DNA of 64,000 nucleotides from Mangrovivirga halotolerans (GTDB lineage: Bacteria > Bacteroidota > Bacteroidia > Cytophagales > Cyclobacteriaceae), in the NCBI RefSeq assembly GCF_026241165.1, contig NZ_JAPFQN010000014.1, positions 1 through 64,000 on the forward strand. Direction: 5' to 3'. Below the pieces are notes generated by a model. That model saw only the letters and a list, made by a program, of their open reading frames with translations. It was not told the DNA's origin and made no database searches. The translations under genes and the position numbers were made by a program. Numbering within the stretch: position 1 is the stretch's first letter; each line of letters opens with the position of its first letter. Below, one piece after another: positions 8,301 through 17,486 of this stretch.

Positions 8301-9362
8301 TCAAATGCTATTCGGGTTTTCTATATTCTCCTTTTTATTCTTATATAATTCAACAATTGTTTGCTGACGTCTGATCTCTGCTTTTTTAAGGAATGTCCTG
8401 TTAAGATTTTCTTTAATCTCATGCTCAAGCTCCATGATCTCCTGCTCATATTCTACAATATCCGAATGAAGATCTTTGTTCTTATCCTGTAACTTATCTT
8501 TGTTTCGCTCAAGCTTTCTAAGTTCTTTCTTTATGTTTTTCTCAAGATCTTTGTTGTCCGCAACTTTAGCGTCATACATATCATCCTTATATTTGGCTAT
8601 TTTCTCACTATTAAGTTCGATAGTCCTTTTATTTGTTTCAATATCCTGCTTAGCATGCTCGATATCGATTTCGTTATCTTTCACCCCCTTACGGAATTTC
8701 TCGTGATCTTTCTGTAGATCATCAAGCTCTTTTTCCAGGTCTTTTAATATATCTTCTTCTTTATCTATCTGATCCTCGACAACATCCTGATAGACCTCTT
8801 TTGCGTATAATCCTACATAAGCCTTTAGCCTGTCAAATGCTCTTTGATCAACTTCACTTGTAAGAACATTCATGGAATCTGCAACATAGGTCTCAACTTT
8901 CACCCCATCATCAACTTTATCGATCTTAGCATACAAGCTCAATTCCCTATCTCCAAATCCATCAATTTTTTGATTTTCTACATAATGCAGATTGCCCTCA
9001 TTGATAACTTTACTCTTGAATACTGAAAAAATATTCTCAAGATCTTTCTCCCAGATCTTTATAGCCCTTTCAAGCTCTGCTTCCGGTATCACTACAGAAA
9101 CTCCTTCATGTTTCCCTCTATTAAGATCCACTTCTGTAACCTCAAAAACAAAAGGTTCGGGTTCATCAATGTCTTCAAGTTCAGAATAATCATTGATGTC
9201 TTTAAGTAACATTTTATAATTCTCAGGGAGCTCTCTTTCCACCTCGACGAAAACTGTATCTGTTACAGTACGCACAGTTTCCTTCTTATCTTTTGTTTCC
9301 TGACACAAAAGATTGATAGTTGAAAAAATTGATAAAAAAGTAAAAAATAATAAATATCTCAT
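8301..9362 (-). CDS. Exported coiled-coil protein of unknown function
   Basis: 353 aa. An N-terminal signal peptide (about 1-19, ending near LLCQE) is followed by a globular region (about 30-190) rich in acidic residues, then a long predicted coiled coil (about 195-345) with heptad-like Lys/Glu/Leu/Ile spacing and many DLEKEL-type turns. I do not recognise a named family. The periplasmic location is inferred from the signal peptide. It is a single-gene unit on the minus strand, convergent with yhhQ with only a one-base gap and no obvious shared terminator. Confidence 0.7.
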   Translation of the reverse strand: MRYLLFFTFLSIFSTINLLCQETKDKKETVRTVTDTVFVEVERELPENYKMLLKDINDYSELEDIDEPEPFVFEVTEVDLNRGKHEGVSVVIPEAELERAIKIWEKDLENIFSVFKSKVINEGNLHYVENQKIDGFGDRELSLYAKIDKVDDGVKVETYVADSMNVLTSEVDQRAFDRLKAYVGLYAKEVYQDVVEDQIDKEEDILKDLEKELDDLQKDHEKFRKGVKDNEIDIEHAKQDIETNKRTIELNSEKIAKYKDDMYDAKVADNKDLEKNIKKELRKLERNKDKLQDKNKDLHSDIVEYEQEIMELEHEIKENLNRTFLKKAEIRRQQTIVELYKNKKENIENPNSI

Positions 9363-9456
9363 GTTATCTAATTTCCATTTAGCCTCATAAATATGAAAAA
9401 ATTCTCTGTAAATCTAACTATTCTAACTATTATAATAAAAAAGAGTTAGCAGTTGT

Positions 9457-9464
9457 TAAATTTG
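9457..9464 (+). promoter_or_regulatory. -7 box upstream of hutG
   Basis: TAAATTTG matches TAnnTTTG and sits 22 nt before the hutG ATG. No clear -33 element is visible in the AT-rich sequence upstream. Confidence 0.4.
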
Positions 9465-9486
9465 AATACCAAAATAAACAACAAAA

Positions 9487-10302
9487 ATGGACAACTTGTA
9501 CCGCATTCATATACCCGATCAAATAAAATATCCTATATTAATCAGCGTACCTCATTCCGGCACATTTATTCCGGATGAAATTTCAGCCAAAATGAATGAA
9601 GATCTTATTACGGATCTTGAAGATACTGATTGGTTTGTAGATCGCCTATACCAGTTTTGTCACCAGGAAGGAATTCCAATGATTATCGCTAATTACCATC
9701 GATGGGTGATCGACCTTAACAGAAACCCTGATAATCAATCCCTATATAACGATGGCAGGGTGATCACCGAGTTATGCCCGACAAAAACATTTAATGATGA
9801 GCCATTATATCAGGATGGAAAAGAACCTGATAATGATGAAATTGAAAGAAGAAAAGAGGAGTTCTACTATCCCTACCATGAAAAGATTAAAGAATTATTA
9901 AACGAATTGAAATCAAAATTTGGCCAGGCTTTGCTTTTTGATGCACATTCGATAAAAAAACAAGTGCCGGGTATTCGTAAAGATCCTTTTCCTGATTTCA
10001 TCCTTGGAGATAATGAAGAAAAGTCAGCTTCAAAAGATATTATTAAAATCGCTTATGAAAACCTCGCTTTAAACGACATCGGAGAATTCACTCATAATCA
10101 GCCATTTAAAGGCGGTCAGATAACAAGAAGTTTTGGTGATCCCTCGAATAATATTCATGCTTTACAGCTCGAGATGGCAAAGGTTAATTATATGAATGAT
10201 GATGAAACTAAATATGATTGTGACCGCGCAAAAAATATACAGGAAAAGCTTTTGAAACCACTATTAAATAACCTTGGAAAATATTTATTAAAAAATAAGT
10301 AA
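9487..10302 (+). CDS. hutG: N-formylglutamate amidohydrolase (HutG)
   Basis: 271 aa, cytosolic. It hydrolyses N-formyl-L-glutamate to glutamate and formate, the last step of the five-step histidine degradation route. The N-terminal ISVPHSGTFIP motif, the NYHRWVIDLNR segment and the DAHSIK motif are typical of the FGase family (PF05013) and carry the metal-binding His/Asp residues. It is followed after 11 nt by hutF, whose product is its substrate, which makes the assignment strong. hutH, hutU and hutI are not in the window. Confidence 0.9.
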   Translation: MDNLYRIHIPDQIKYPILISVPHSGTFIPDEISAKMNEDLITDLEDTDWFVDRLYQFCHQEGIPMIIANYHRWVIDLNRNPDNQSLYNDGRVITELCPTKTFNDEPLYQDGKEPDNDEIERRKEEFYYPYHEKIKELLNELKSKFGQALLFDAHSIKKQVPGIRKDPFPDFILGDNEEKSASKDIIKIAYENLALNDIGEFTHNQPFKGGQITRSFGDPSNNIHALQLEMAKVNYMNDDETKYDCDRAKNIQEKLLKPLLNNLGKYLLKNK

Positions 10303-10313
10303 GCGATCTCCGA

Positions 10314-11678
10314 ATGAAACACCTCCATATACCACAACTAATTACAGAAAATGGTCCTGAAGAAACATATATAACCCTGGATGAAGAAGGAAAAATAACA
10401 GAAACAGGACATAGCAGAAATAAAGACATCGATTACCAAACGATAAAAGGAATTGTATTGCCAGGAGTACCTAATTCTCACAGTCATGCCTTTCAATATG
10501 CAATGGCAGGCCTGGCAGAAGTTCAGCAACGCAGCGAAAGCGATGATTTCTGGACCTGGAGAAATTCAATGTACAATCTGGCTTCTAATATTACTCCCGA
10601 AGATCTTGAAGCAATCGCCTCACAGTTGTATTCAGATATGCTCACCTGCGGGTACACTCATGTAGTTGAATTTCATTATCTCCACAGACAACCCGACGGA
10701 CAATCTTACTCAGATAATGCAAAAATGGGCAGAAGCCTCATTAAAGCAGCCAAAACTGCAGGAATAGGTATCACTTTAATGCCAGTTTATTATCGCCTGG
10801 GTAATTTTGGCCAGGCTCCAGTGGAAGGACAAAAAAGGTTCTTATCGACAACCTTTGCCGAATATAAAAATCTTGTTAAAGATACCAAAGCTATGATAAG
10901 AGAGGAAAAGTATGGCCAAATAGCTGTTGCTGCCCATTCTTTAAGAGCGGTTGATGAACACGATCTTTTTCAACTTCATGAGTTGGGAAATGAACTTGAT
11001 TGCCCTATTCATATTCATATTGCCGAACAATTAAAAGAGGTGAAAGATTGCTTTGATTATCATAACAAAAGACCTGTAGAATATTTACTGGATCTTGGTA
11101 TTTGTGATAACAGATGGAACCTGGTCCATGCAACTCATCTGACTGAAGAAGAAACCATACAAATGGCTGATGCTAAAGTTAATGCTGTAATTTGTCCTAG
11201 CACAGAAGGAAATCTAGGTGATGGTTTTTTTAATATGAAACTATACTTAGAAAACAAAGGTCGTTTTTGTATTGGTTCTGATAGTCATATTGGGTTATCT
11301 CCATTTGAGGATATGAGATGGCTGGATTATGGACAAAGACTTGTCACCCACCAGAGAAATACCTTTAACACCTCATTCAGATCAGAAATGTTTCACGATG
11401 TAGTATTACAGGGAAGAAAATCAGCCGGAATAAATTCTGACAGATATTTTAGTGAGGACTTACCATTTGATGCCATCGTTATAGATGATTCACACCCACT
11501 TGTTGGATCGGCCAGCGCAAAAAATCTACTTAGTACAATCCTATATAGCGATACAACGATTAAAATAAAGGAGGTTTACCGGGCAGGTAATAAGGTAGTT
11601 GATTCAGGAATGCATGTTAAAAGAGAAGAAATTGGGGCTAATACACTTAAAACTTTAAAAAACACCGGACTTAGATAG
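10314..11678 (+). CDS. hutF: Formimidoylglutamate deiminase (HutF)
   Basis: 454 aa, amidohydrolase-superfamily enzyme that converts N-formimidoyl-L-glutamate to N-formylglutamate and ammonia. The first metal motif HSHAF is at 56-60 (H56, H58), followed by VAAHSLRAV, the HIHIAEQ strand (third metal His) and the GSDSHIGLSP metal Asp. The PGVPNSHSHAFQ and SDDFWTWR signatures are specific to HutF among amidohydrolases. It sits 11 nt after hutG and probably shares its transcript, so this organism uses the HutF/HutG branch that releases formate rather than formamide. Confidence 0.92.
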   Translation: MKHLHIPQLITENGPEETYITLDEEGKITETGHSRNKDIDYQTIKGIVLPGVPNSHSHAFQYAMAGLAEVQQRSESDDFWTWRNSMYNLASNITPEDLEAIASQLYSDMLTCGYTHVVEFHYLHRQPDGQSYSDNAKMGRSLIKAAKTAGIGITLMPVYYRLGNFGQAPVEGQKRFLSTTFAEYKNLVKDTKAMIREEKYGQIAVAAHSLRAVDEHDLFQLHELGNELDCPIHIHIAEQLKEVKDCFDYHNKRPVEYLLDLGICDNRWNLVHATHLTEEETIQMADAKVNAVICPSTEGNLGDGFFNMKLYLENKGRFCIGSDSHIGLSPFEDMRWLDYGQRLVTHQRNTFNTSFRSEMFHDVVLQGRKSAGINSDRYFSEDLPFDAIVIDDSHPLVGSASAKNLLSTILYSDTTIKIKEVYRAGNKVVDSGMHVKREEIGANTLKTLKNTGLR

Positions 11679-11760
11679 CATTTTTTTTTTATAACTGTAT
11701 AAAAATGATATATTAGTATTATTAATCTAAGCTAAATATAGATTTTTTACAGATACAGTG

Positions 11761-13590
11761 ATGCTTATAAATAATCTAAAGGCATACATTTTTTTTAAAA
11801 ATGCCAATTTTCAGATAGTTTTTCTTTCCCTGATATATATCCTGGCTGCATTAATGGGTATTAAAACTATGATGCCTGATATAAATATTACTCCGGTATG
11901 GCCTGCCACAGGAATAATTTTTGCTTTTGTCTTGCTAATGGGGTATCAGTCCTGGCCTGGGGTGTTTATTGGTTCATTAATATCAAATTTCCTCTTATTT
12001 AACTTTTTTGGTTATACTTTTGATTACGACAGCATACTTGCTGCTGTATTTATCTCCATTGGCCATACTGTTGAAGTGTTAGTAGGATTTATTCTGGTGA
12101 AGTTTTACATTAAAACCGATAAAATATTTGTTAAGACCATTGACACCTTTAAATTTTTAGGTGTAAGCATGTTTATGAGTACCATCGGTGCATTTATCAC
12201 TGTGGGAGCATATCAATATTTTGAGCTGATCTCATATGAAGATTATGTATTTAAATTTGTCACCCTGTGGATTGGTTCGATGGTAAGCCTTCTTCTTTTT
12301 ACACCATTTATTTTATCCTGGAATACTAAAACCAGCTGGGTACTCACAAAAAATCATTTCTTTGAATTTATAGCATTCTTACTAAGCATAAGTATTCTTT
12401 GGATATTATGGCAAATTGATTTCTTAAGTATGCCTATAGAGAAGTCTTTTCCACTATTATCTATCCCATTTTTATTGTGGCTGGCTTTCAGATTTAATCT
12501 ACAAGCATCAATGACTGGAATTCTTGTTCTTGCCCAGGGAACAGTTTTTTATACTGTCGATGATCTTGGGCCATTTGTAGCAAACAATCATCAAAATTCA
12601 TTACTCCTGTTACAAATTTATATAGCTGTAGTTTCGGCTATGACTATCATTATTTCCGCAACAGTTACTGAAAGAAATGAAGCCCAGCAAAAATTGATTG
12701 GGTTTAATGAAAATCTTGAAGTTAAAATACAGGAAAGAACAAAGGAGTTAAAAGAGGAGATATCTAACAGGAAAAAAACTGAAAAGGAACTACTTACAAG
12801 TAATAGAGATTTAATTAAGGCCAATGAAGAACTAGACAACTTCGTTTATAGTGTTAGTCATGACCTCAGAGCTCCAATTGCATCTGTTCTTGGATTGGTA
12901 AACCTTGCCCAACTTGAAACTGATATAAAAAGAGTTAAAACTATCCTGGAGAAAATTGCTAAAAGTGCAGAGCAACAAGATGCTTTTATTAAAGATATTC
13001 TTGACCTGTCAAGGAACGCCAGACTAGAAGTTGAAAACGAAATAATTGATTTGTCAGGAATGGCACTGGATATATGCCAGCAATTAAAATATAGTGGACA
13101 CAATAAACCTGTTGAACCAGAGATCAATATAGAAAAATCAAGTGATTTTGCATCTGATGCTAAAAGACTGAGAGTTATTCTAAATAATTTACTTTCTAAT
13201 GCCATCAGATATAGTGATGATGAAAAACCTGAAGTAATAGTCGATGTTAAGATTACAAAAGCCAGCGTAAGAATAAAAATCTCTGACAATGGTATTGGTA
13301 TAGAAAAAGATCATATGCCAAGGATCTTTGACATGTTCTATCGTGCTACAGATAAGAACTCCGGCAGTGGCCTGGGGCTTTATATTGTAAAAGAAACTTT
13401 AAATAAGCTTAATGGGCAGGTATTTCTTGATTCAACACCAGACAAAGGAACAGATGTAGAAATAATTCTTCCTAACAATAGGAATAACCTCCCTCCTTCT
13501 AATTCAAAGAAAAAATCTGCGAAGGCAAAAATAGACCAATCATCAGTTGCGAAAAAGACAGACACAACGCAAAAAATTGAAAAAGCATAA
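11761..13590 (+). CDS. MASE1-domain sensor histidine kinase
   Basis: 609 aa. About eight membrane segments (1-300) form a MASE1-type sensor, with the WPATGI motif in the first loops. A coiled coil (about 315-360) leads to a HisKA dimerisation domain with the phospho-acceptor H367 in SVSHDLRAP, and then a HATPase with N box (NNLLSNAIRYS), DNGIG and GSGLGLYI. No receiver domain or adjacent response regulator is present, so it is an orphan kinase. The C-terminus has an odd Lys/Ser-rich tail of about 35 residues. I chose the ATG at 11761 over the GTG immediately before it. It is alone in its unit. Confidence 0.88.
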   Translation: MLINNLKAYIFFKNANFQIVFLSLIYILAALMGIKTMMPDINITPVWPATGIIFAFVLLMGYQSWPGVFIGSLISNFLLFNFFGYTFDYDSILAAVFISIGHTVEVLVGFILVKFYIKTDKIFVKTIDTFKFLGVSMFMSTIGAFITVGAYQYFELISYEDYVFKFVTLWIGSMVSLLLFTPFILSWNTKTSWVLTKNHFFEFIAFLLSISILWILWQIDFLSMPIEKSFPLLSIPFLLWLAFRFNLQASMTGILVLAQGTVFYTVDDLGPFVANNHQNSLLLLQIYIAVVSAMTIIISATVTERNEAQQKLIGFNENLEVKIQERTKELKEEISNRKKTEKELLTSNRDLIKANEELDNFVYSVSHDLRAPIASVLGLVNLAQLETDIKRVKTILEKIAKSAEQQDAFIKDILDLSRNARLEVENEIIDLSGMALDICQQLKYSGHNKPVEPEINIEKSSDFASDAKRLRVILNNLLSNAIRYSDDEKPEVIVDVKITKASVRIKISDNGIGIEKDHMPRIFDMFYRATDKNSGSGLGLYIVKETLNKLNGQVFLDSTPDKGTDVEIILPNNRNNLPPSNSKKKSAKAKIDQSSVAKKTDTTQKIEKA

Positions 13591-13621
13591 TAAAAAGCTA
13601 AAAAAATTTATTCTGTTTAAT

Positions 13622-13638
13622 TGCTAACTTAATATAGA
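13622..13638 (+). repeat. Left arm of inverted repeat flanking the InsA-like gene
   Basis: The 17 bases TGCTAACTTAATATAGA match the reverse complement of 14090-14106 at 15 of 17 positions. The arm ends 35 nt before the InsA-like start codon. Confidence 0.5.
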
Positions 13639-13673
13639 TTATATAATTTAGTATAAAACTAAGTTATTATTCC

Positions 13674-14063
13674 ATGAAATGTCCTAGATGTTTAAGCACA
13701 GAAAAAGTAAAAGACGGATTTGTAAACGATAGACAAAGGTACCTCTGTAAATCATGTGGTTACCATTACTCAACCAGGCAAAAAGGCAAGAAACCTTCGT
13801 ATTTAAAACGTTTAGCCCTGTTTCTTCATTTGGAAGGCATGGGCTACCGCCCGATAGAAGACTTAATTGATGTATCTAATGTCTCTATAATGAACTGGAT
13901 GAACAAAATGACAACTCAATTAAAACCTATTAAAAGCGACAGGCAAAGAATTAAAACAATCGAGCGAGAAAATATCCGGGAAATAATTAACAAACAAAAA
14001 GATGGTAAAATGCTTTTAATAAGCTTAAATGACAATAAATCAGAAATTTTTTACATAAAATAA
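13674..14063 (+). CDS. Orphan IS1 InsA-like zinc-finger DNA-binding protein
   Basis: 129 aa. The N-terminus has a zinc ribbon with C3-x2-C6 and C25-x2-C28 (CPRC...CKSC) in the arrangement of IS1-family InsA, including the QRYLCKSCGYHY strand. A helix-turn-helix-like region follows (about 42-95, with the GYRPIEDLIDVSNVSIMNW pattern). There is no InsB-like DDE transposase after it, only a Lys-rich C-terminal tail, and codon use looks like the neighbours. It is either a remnant of an insertion sequence or a domesticated regulator. An imperfect 17-bp inverted repeat flanks the gene. It lies between a histidine kinase and an OmpA-family gene. Confidence 0.7.
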   Translation: MKCPRCLSTEKVKDGFVNDRQRYLCKSCGYHYSTRQKGKKPSYLKRLALFLHLEGMGYRPIEDLIDVSNVSIMNWMNKMTTQLKPIKSDRQRIKTIERENIREIINKQKDGKMLLISLNDNKSEIFYIK

Positions 14064-14089
14064 TATAATGCACTTGACTTGTATTAATA

Positions 14090-14106
14090 TCTATATTATA
14101 TTAGCA
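14090..14106 (-). repeat. Right arm of inverted repeat flanking the InsA-like gene
   Basis: TCTATATTATATTAGCA pairs with 13622-13638 in inverted orientation (15 of 17). It ends 22 nt before the start codon of the downstream OmpA-family gene. Confidence 0.5.
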
Positions 14107-14128
14107 TTATAACATAATACCAAAAGCT

Positions 14129-15688
14129 ATGGCATTTATTAAGTACTCATTTTTAGCAATTGCGATCTTTACCTTTTCTACCTGCAACCTGATCGCAAAA
14201 TCTGACACTTCTTCATCGAGAAGTAACGTTAAAGAAAGAATATTTCAAATTAATCTGGAAGATCCGGGATTAGGCATAAACACTAATTTCCATGAAGTGA
14301 AACCTATTATCTCTCCAGATGGAAAATCTTTATTCTTTTCAAGAATGTTCTACCCGGGAAACAAAGGAGGCATAACAGACGAACAGGATGTATATCACTC
14401 AAGAATGATTGACGGAAAATGGTCTTACCCTGTAAATATGGGTTCACCAATAAATACACATGGTGCAAACGGACTAATCTCAATTTCACCTGATGGTAAT
14501 CATATATTACTTTTAAACAGTTATAAAGGCACCTCTGCTCCTGTGTCTCAATCGTTTAAAAATGAAGATGGCAAATGGTCTCAACCTGAGGATATTAAAA
14601 TATACTCTTATTACAATAACAGCATTTATGCTGACTTCCACATGGCACCTAATAATCGTACGCTTTTAATGGCTATTGAAAGAAATGACAGCCGTGGCGA
14701 CCAGGATTTATATGTTTCATTTGTATTAGACAACGGGCAATGGTCTCCTCCTTTACATATGGGAGATATAATTAATAGCAAAGGTGCAGAATTCTCTCCA
14801 TACCTGTCTGCTGATGGTAAAACCTTATATTTTGCCAGCACTGGACACGAAGGTTATGGCGAAAGTGATATTTATTATTCCAAAAGACTTGATGATTCAT
14901 GGACAAAATGGTCGGCACCAGTAAATATGGGACCACAAGTAAATTCACCAGGTTGGGAAGCTTATTATTCCATTTCTAATATATCTGACTATGCTTATTT
15001 TATATCAGGAACAAAATCAGATTCAAAAACCAGAAATGTTTACAGGCTACCATCATCTCATATTGATTACACTCCTGAAACTACAGTTTTGATTGAAGGA
15101 AACGTTGAAGGCCTCAATAAGGAAACCGTTACAGTAAAGGTTAAGGATTCAGAGACTGGCGAAGAATTAGCACAGGCTTACACATCAAAAAATTCAGGAA
15201 AATACACTTTAATGATACCTAAAGTAGCTTCAATTGATATTTCTGCAAAGGGTGATCATATATTTGGCTTTAACAAGCGTATAGACCTTTCTGATGTAAA
15301 AGTAAAAACAAGAATAGATCTTAAAGCAGAACCTTTATCCAAAGGTGGAAACATCAGGATGAACAACCTCCTGTTCAAAAGAACCACACCTATTCTTTTA
15401 AAAGAAAGCTATCCCGATTTGAAAAATATAGCTTATTTAATGCAAAGAAACCCTAAAATCAAAATAAGAATAGAAGGACATACTGACAATGTTGGTCATG
15501 AAAAAGCTAAACTAAAGCTAAGCTTCGACCGAGCTAACATGATTAAAAGCCACCTTATTAATCTTGGGGTAAAAGAATCACGAATAGAAACAATTGGATA
15601 TGGTGATGCAAAACCTGTCGCACCGAATGATTCAGAAGAAAACAAACAGCGAAACAGAAGGGTAGAAATCAAAATCCTATCATTCTGA
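14129..15688 (+). CDS. PD40 propeller-OmpA family envelope protein
   Basis: 519 aa, exported. After a signal peptide (about 1-23), PD40/TolB-type propeller repeats (about 45-310; SPDGKSLFFSR, SADGKTLYFAS) are followed by a carboxypeptidase-regulatory-like beta-sandwich (about 320-390) and a C-terminal OmpA peptidoglycan-binding domain (about 405-519; IEGHTDNVG, RIETIGYGDAKP, NRRVEI). This order resembles PorE of the type IX secretion apparatus without its TPR region. It should sit in the periplasm or outer membrane and bind peptidoglycan. A paralogue with the same architecture faces it across a shared terminator. Confidence 0.85.
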   Translation: MAFIKYSFLAIAIFTFSTCNLIAKSDTSSSRSNVKERIFQINLEDPGLGINTNFHEVKPIISPDGKSLFFSRMFYPGNKGGITDEQDVYHSRMIDGKWSYPVNMGSPINTHGANGLISISPDGNHILLLNSYKGTSAPVSQSFKNEDGKWSQPEDIKIYSYYNNSIYADFHMAPNNRTLLMAIERNDSRGDQDLYVSFVLDNGQWSPPLHMGDIINSKGAEFSPYLSADGKTLYFASTGHEGYGESDIYYSKRLDDSWTKWSAPVNMGPQVNSPGWEAYYSISNISDYAYFISGTKSDSKTRNVYRLPSSHIDYTPETTVLIEGNVEGLNKETVTVKVKDSETGEELAQAYTSKNSGKYTLMIPKVASIDISAKGDHIFGFNKRIDLSDVKVKTRIDLKAEPLSKGGNIRMNNLLFKRTTPILLKESYPDLKNIAYLMQRNPKIKIRIEGHTDNVGHEKAKLKLSFDRANMIKSHLINLGVKESRIETIGYGDAKPVAPNDSEENKQRNRRVEIKILSF

Positions 15689-15740
15689 TTTTTTACAACA
15701 GTTCCGGAAACGGACTATTTTTTAAATCACAGTGCCAACT

Positions 15741-15770
15741 AAAAAAAGCTGCATTTAGCAGCTTTTTTTT
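15741..15770. terminator. Bidirectional terminator between two OmpA-family genes
   Basis: The stem GCTGC/GCAGC with loop ATTTA is extended by A-run/T-run pairs, giving a U-tract on either strand. It lies midway between the two convergent PD40-OmpA genes and can serve both. Confidence 0.85.
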
Positions 15771-15784
15771 ATTCTTTAGACTTT

Positions 15785-17407
15785 CTAATTCTTTATAATA
15801 GTGAATTCAACACGTCTGTTTAATCGGCGGGTTGCCTCAGTAGCATTAGAAGCTATTGGCTGTGACCCTCCATAACCTTTACCATTCATCCTGCTTTTCT
15901 GTATTCCTTTTTCTGTTAAATATTCTATCACTCTCTCTACCCTTTCTTCACTTAATTTTAAATTTAGTTTAGGGTTTCCTCTGTTATCGGTATGTCCGGA
16001 TAATTTAATCTTCATATTCGGATTTTCCTTTAGCATTTGAACAACTAAGTCTAGCTGATCATAAGAGCCGGTAAGCATTGTTGCTGTACCTCTTTTAAAA
16101 AGAACATTATTAAGTTGAATGGTTGATCCAACCTCTAATGGATTAAGTAATACATCAATACTTTCAGAAAGGCTGTCAGAATTTAGATACACTGCTTTTT
16201 CCTCTGGCATAAACCCAGGACTAACGACCCGTACTAGGACCTTTTGATCTTTGTATTCTTCTTTTAAGGAAACATCAAAGTATCCTGAATTAGTTTCCAC
16301 CTTTTTTATTACTTGTTTATCTTCCGGCAGGGCAATATTAACTACACCGTCAGTTACTAAGGTTTTATCTTTCTTATTCCTGAGTGAGCCTCTGAATGAG
16401 ATGAGTTTATTCTCCACTACCCGATGGATTATTGCTGAATCCTTTTTAATAACTTGGGGTACTACCTGGCGTGTTACCACTTCATTTGTAGTATCTTCAG
16501 GAATGATCTCTTCTGGTTTTACATCTACCTTTTTGATATCTCCATATCCATCGCTGTCATGAGTTGAAACCAGGTAGACAAACTCTCCTGATGGATCAAA
16601 AAACAGAGATTTTTCCATGCCTGAAGTATTAATGCCACTACCAAGATTTTTAGGAGTACTCCAGTTTGTCCAGGAATCATCTAAACGGGTACTAACATAA
16701 ATATCCTTTGAACCGAATCCGTCATGGCCATTAGATGAAAAGAATAAATTCCTGTTATCCTTTAGAAGATAAGGTGTAACTTCCTGAAACTCTGTATTTA
16801 TAACATTTCCAAGATTTTTAGGTTCGCTCCAAGATCCATCAATATTTAAAAAACTAACATATAAATCTTCCGCACCCTTTGTATCAAAGGATTGGAGGGC
16901 AAGTATCATAATAGTCCCATCATCTGATACAAAAATATCCTGGTTTTCAGAATAGTTTCTGAAATATTTAATATCCAACTTTTGAGGAAAAGACCACTCA
17001 CCATTTCTTTTTATTGAAAATGAAAGCCCCTGAGTTTTGGGTGCTGAATTATCTTCACTATACAATCCATATAAATAAATAATATTCCCATCAGATGAGA
17101 ATCCTAAGACTGAATTTTTTCTTTTATCGTTGAATGGTGCTCCTACATTTTTTGGGGCATCCCATTTATCATCAGCCCCTTTTTTTGATATCCAGATATC
17201 TCCTTTATCTGATTTTCCGCCGACATTACCAGGATGGTGAGCCCGGGTAAAATAAAGTGTATTACCATCTGGTGAAACTACTGGAACACTTTCATCTTCT
17301 TTGCTATTAATAGCATCTCCAATGCTTTTTTGTTCATCGCCAAAATTCTGGCTATAACCTATGTAGACCAGGAAAAATAAAAGAATGAGTGGTAATTTGT
17401 TGGCCAT
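15785..17407 (-). CDS. PD40 propeller-OmpA family protein, paralogue
   Basis: 540 aa from the ATG at 17407. Signal peptide (MANKLPLILLFFLVYIGYSQ), PD40 repeats (SPDGNTLYFTRAHHPG, SSDGNIIYLYG, DNRNLFFSSNGHDG), a regulatory-like beta-sandwich (about 345-415) and an OmpA domain (LSGHTDNRGNPKLN, MNGKGYGGSQPIA, NRRVEFT). Clearly a paralogue of the facing gene: shared NNVLFKRGT and SWTNWSTPKNLG segments. An upstream in-frame start at 17473 is rejected because a good promoter (17432-17461) lies between the two and the ATG at 17407 begins the signal peptide. Probably anchors in or near the outer membrane through peptidoglycan. Confidence 0.85.
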   Translation of the reverse strand: MANKLPLILLFFLVYIGYSQNFGDEQKSIGDAINSKEDESVPVVSPDGNTLYFTRAHHPGNVGGKSDKGDIWISKKGADDKWDAPKNVGAPFNDKRKNSVLGFSSDGNIIYLYGLYSEDNSAPKTQGLSFSIKRNGEWSFPQKLDIKYFRNYSENQDIFVSDDGTIMILALQSFDTKGAEDLYVSFLNIDGSWSEPKNLGNVINTEFQEVTPYLLKDNRNLFFSSNGHDGFGSKDIYVSTRLDDSWTNWSTPKNLGSGINTSGMEKSLFFDPSGEFVYLVSTHDSDGYGDIKKVDVKPEEIIPEDTTNEVVTRQVVPQVIKKDSAIIHRVVENKLISFRGSLRNKKDKTLVTDGVVNIALPEDKQVIKKVETNSGYFDVSLKEEYKDQKVLVRVVSPGFMPEEKAVYLNSDSLSESIDVLLNPLEVGSTIQLNNVLFKRGTATMLTGSYDQLDLVVQMLKENPNMKIKLSGHTDNRGNPKLNLKLSEERVERVIEYLTEKGIQKSRMNGKGYGGSQPIASNATEATRRLNRRVEFTIIKN

Positions 17408-17431
17408 TTTTAAATTGATCTGTTTTAATTT

Positions 17432-17461
17432 CAAAAATAACTGGATATTTGGTGAAATCAA
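17432..17461 (-). promoter_or_regulatory. Promoter of the leftward PD40-OmpA gene
   Basis: On the minus strand TTG (17461-17459), a 19-nt spacer and TATTTTTG (17439-17432) match the phylum consensus. The expected transcript start is near 17425, about 18 nt before the ATG at 17407. Confidence 0.6.
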
Positions 17462-17486
17462 TATTAAAGACAAACTAAAATTTGTC

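Noticed and set aside
13674-14063. A complete IS1-family element
   Set aside because: There is no InsB/DDE transposase frame, and no target-site duplication could be seen outside the inverted repeat arms.
17408-17473. Upstream start for the leftward PD40-OmpA gene
   Set aside because: A consensus promoter lies between this start and the ATG at 17407, which begins the signal peptide.
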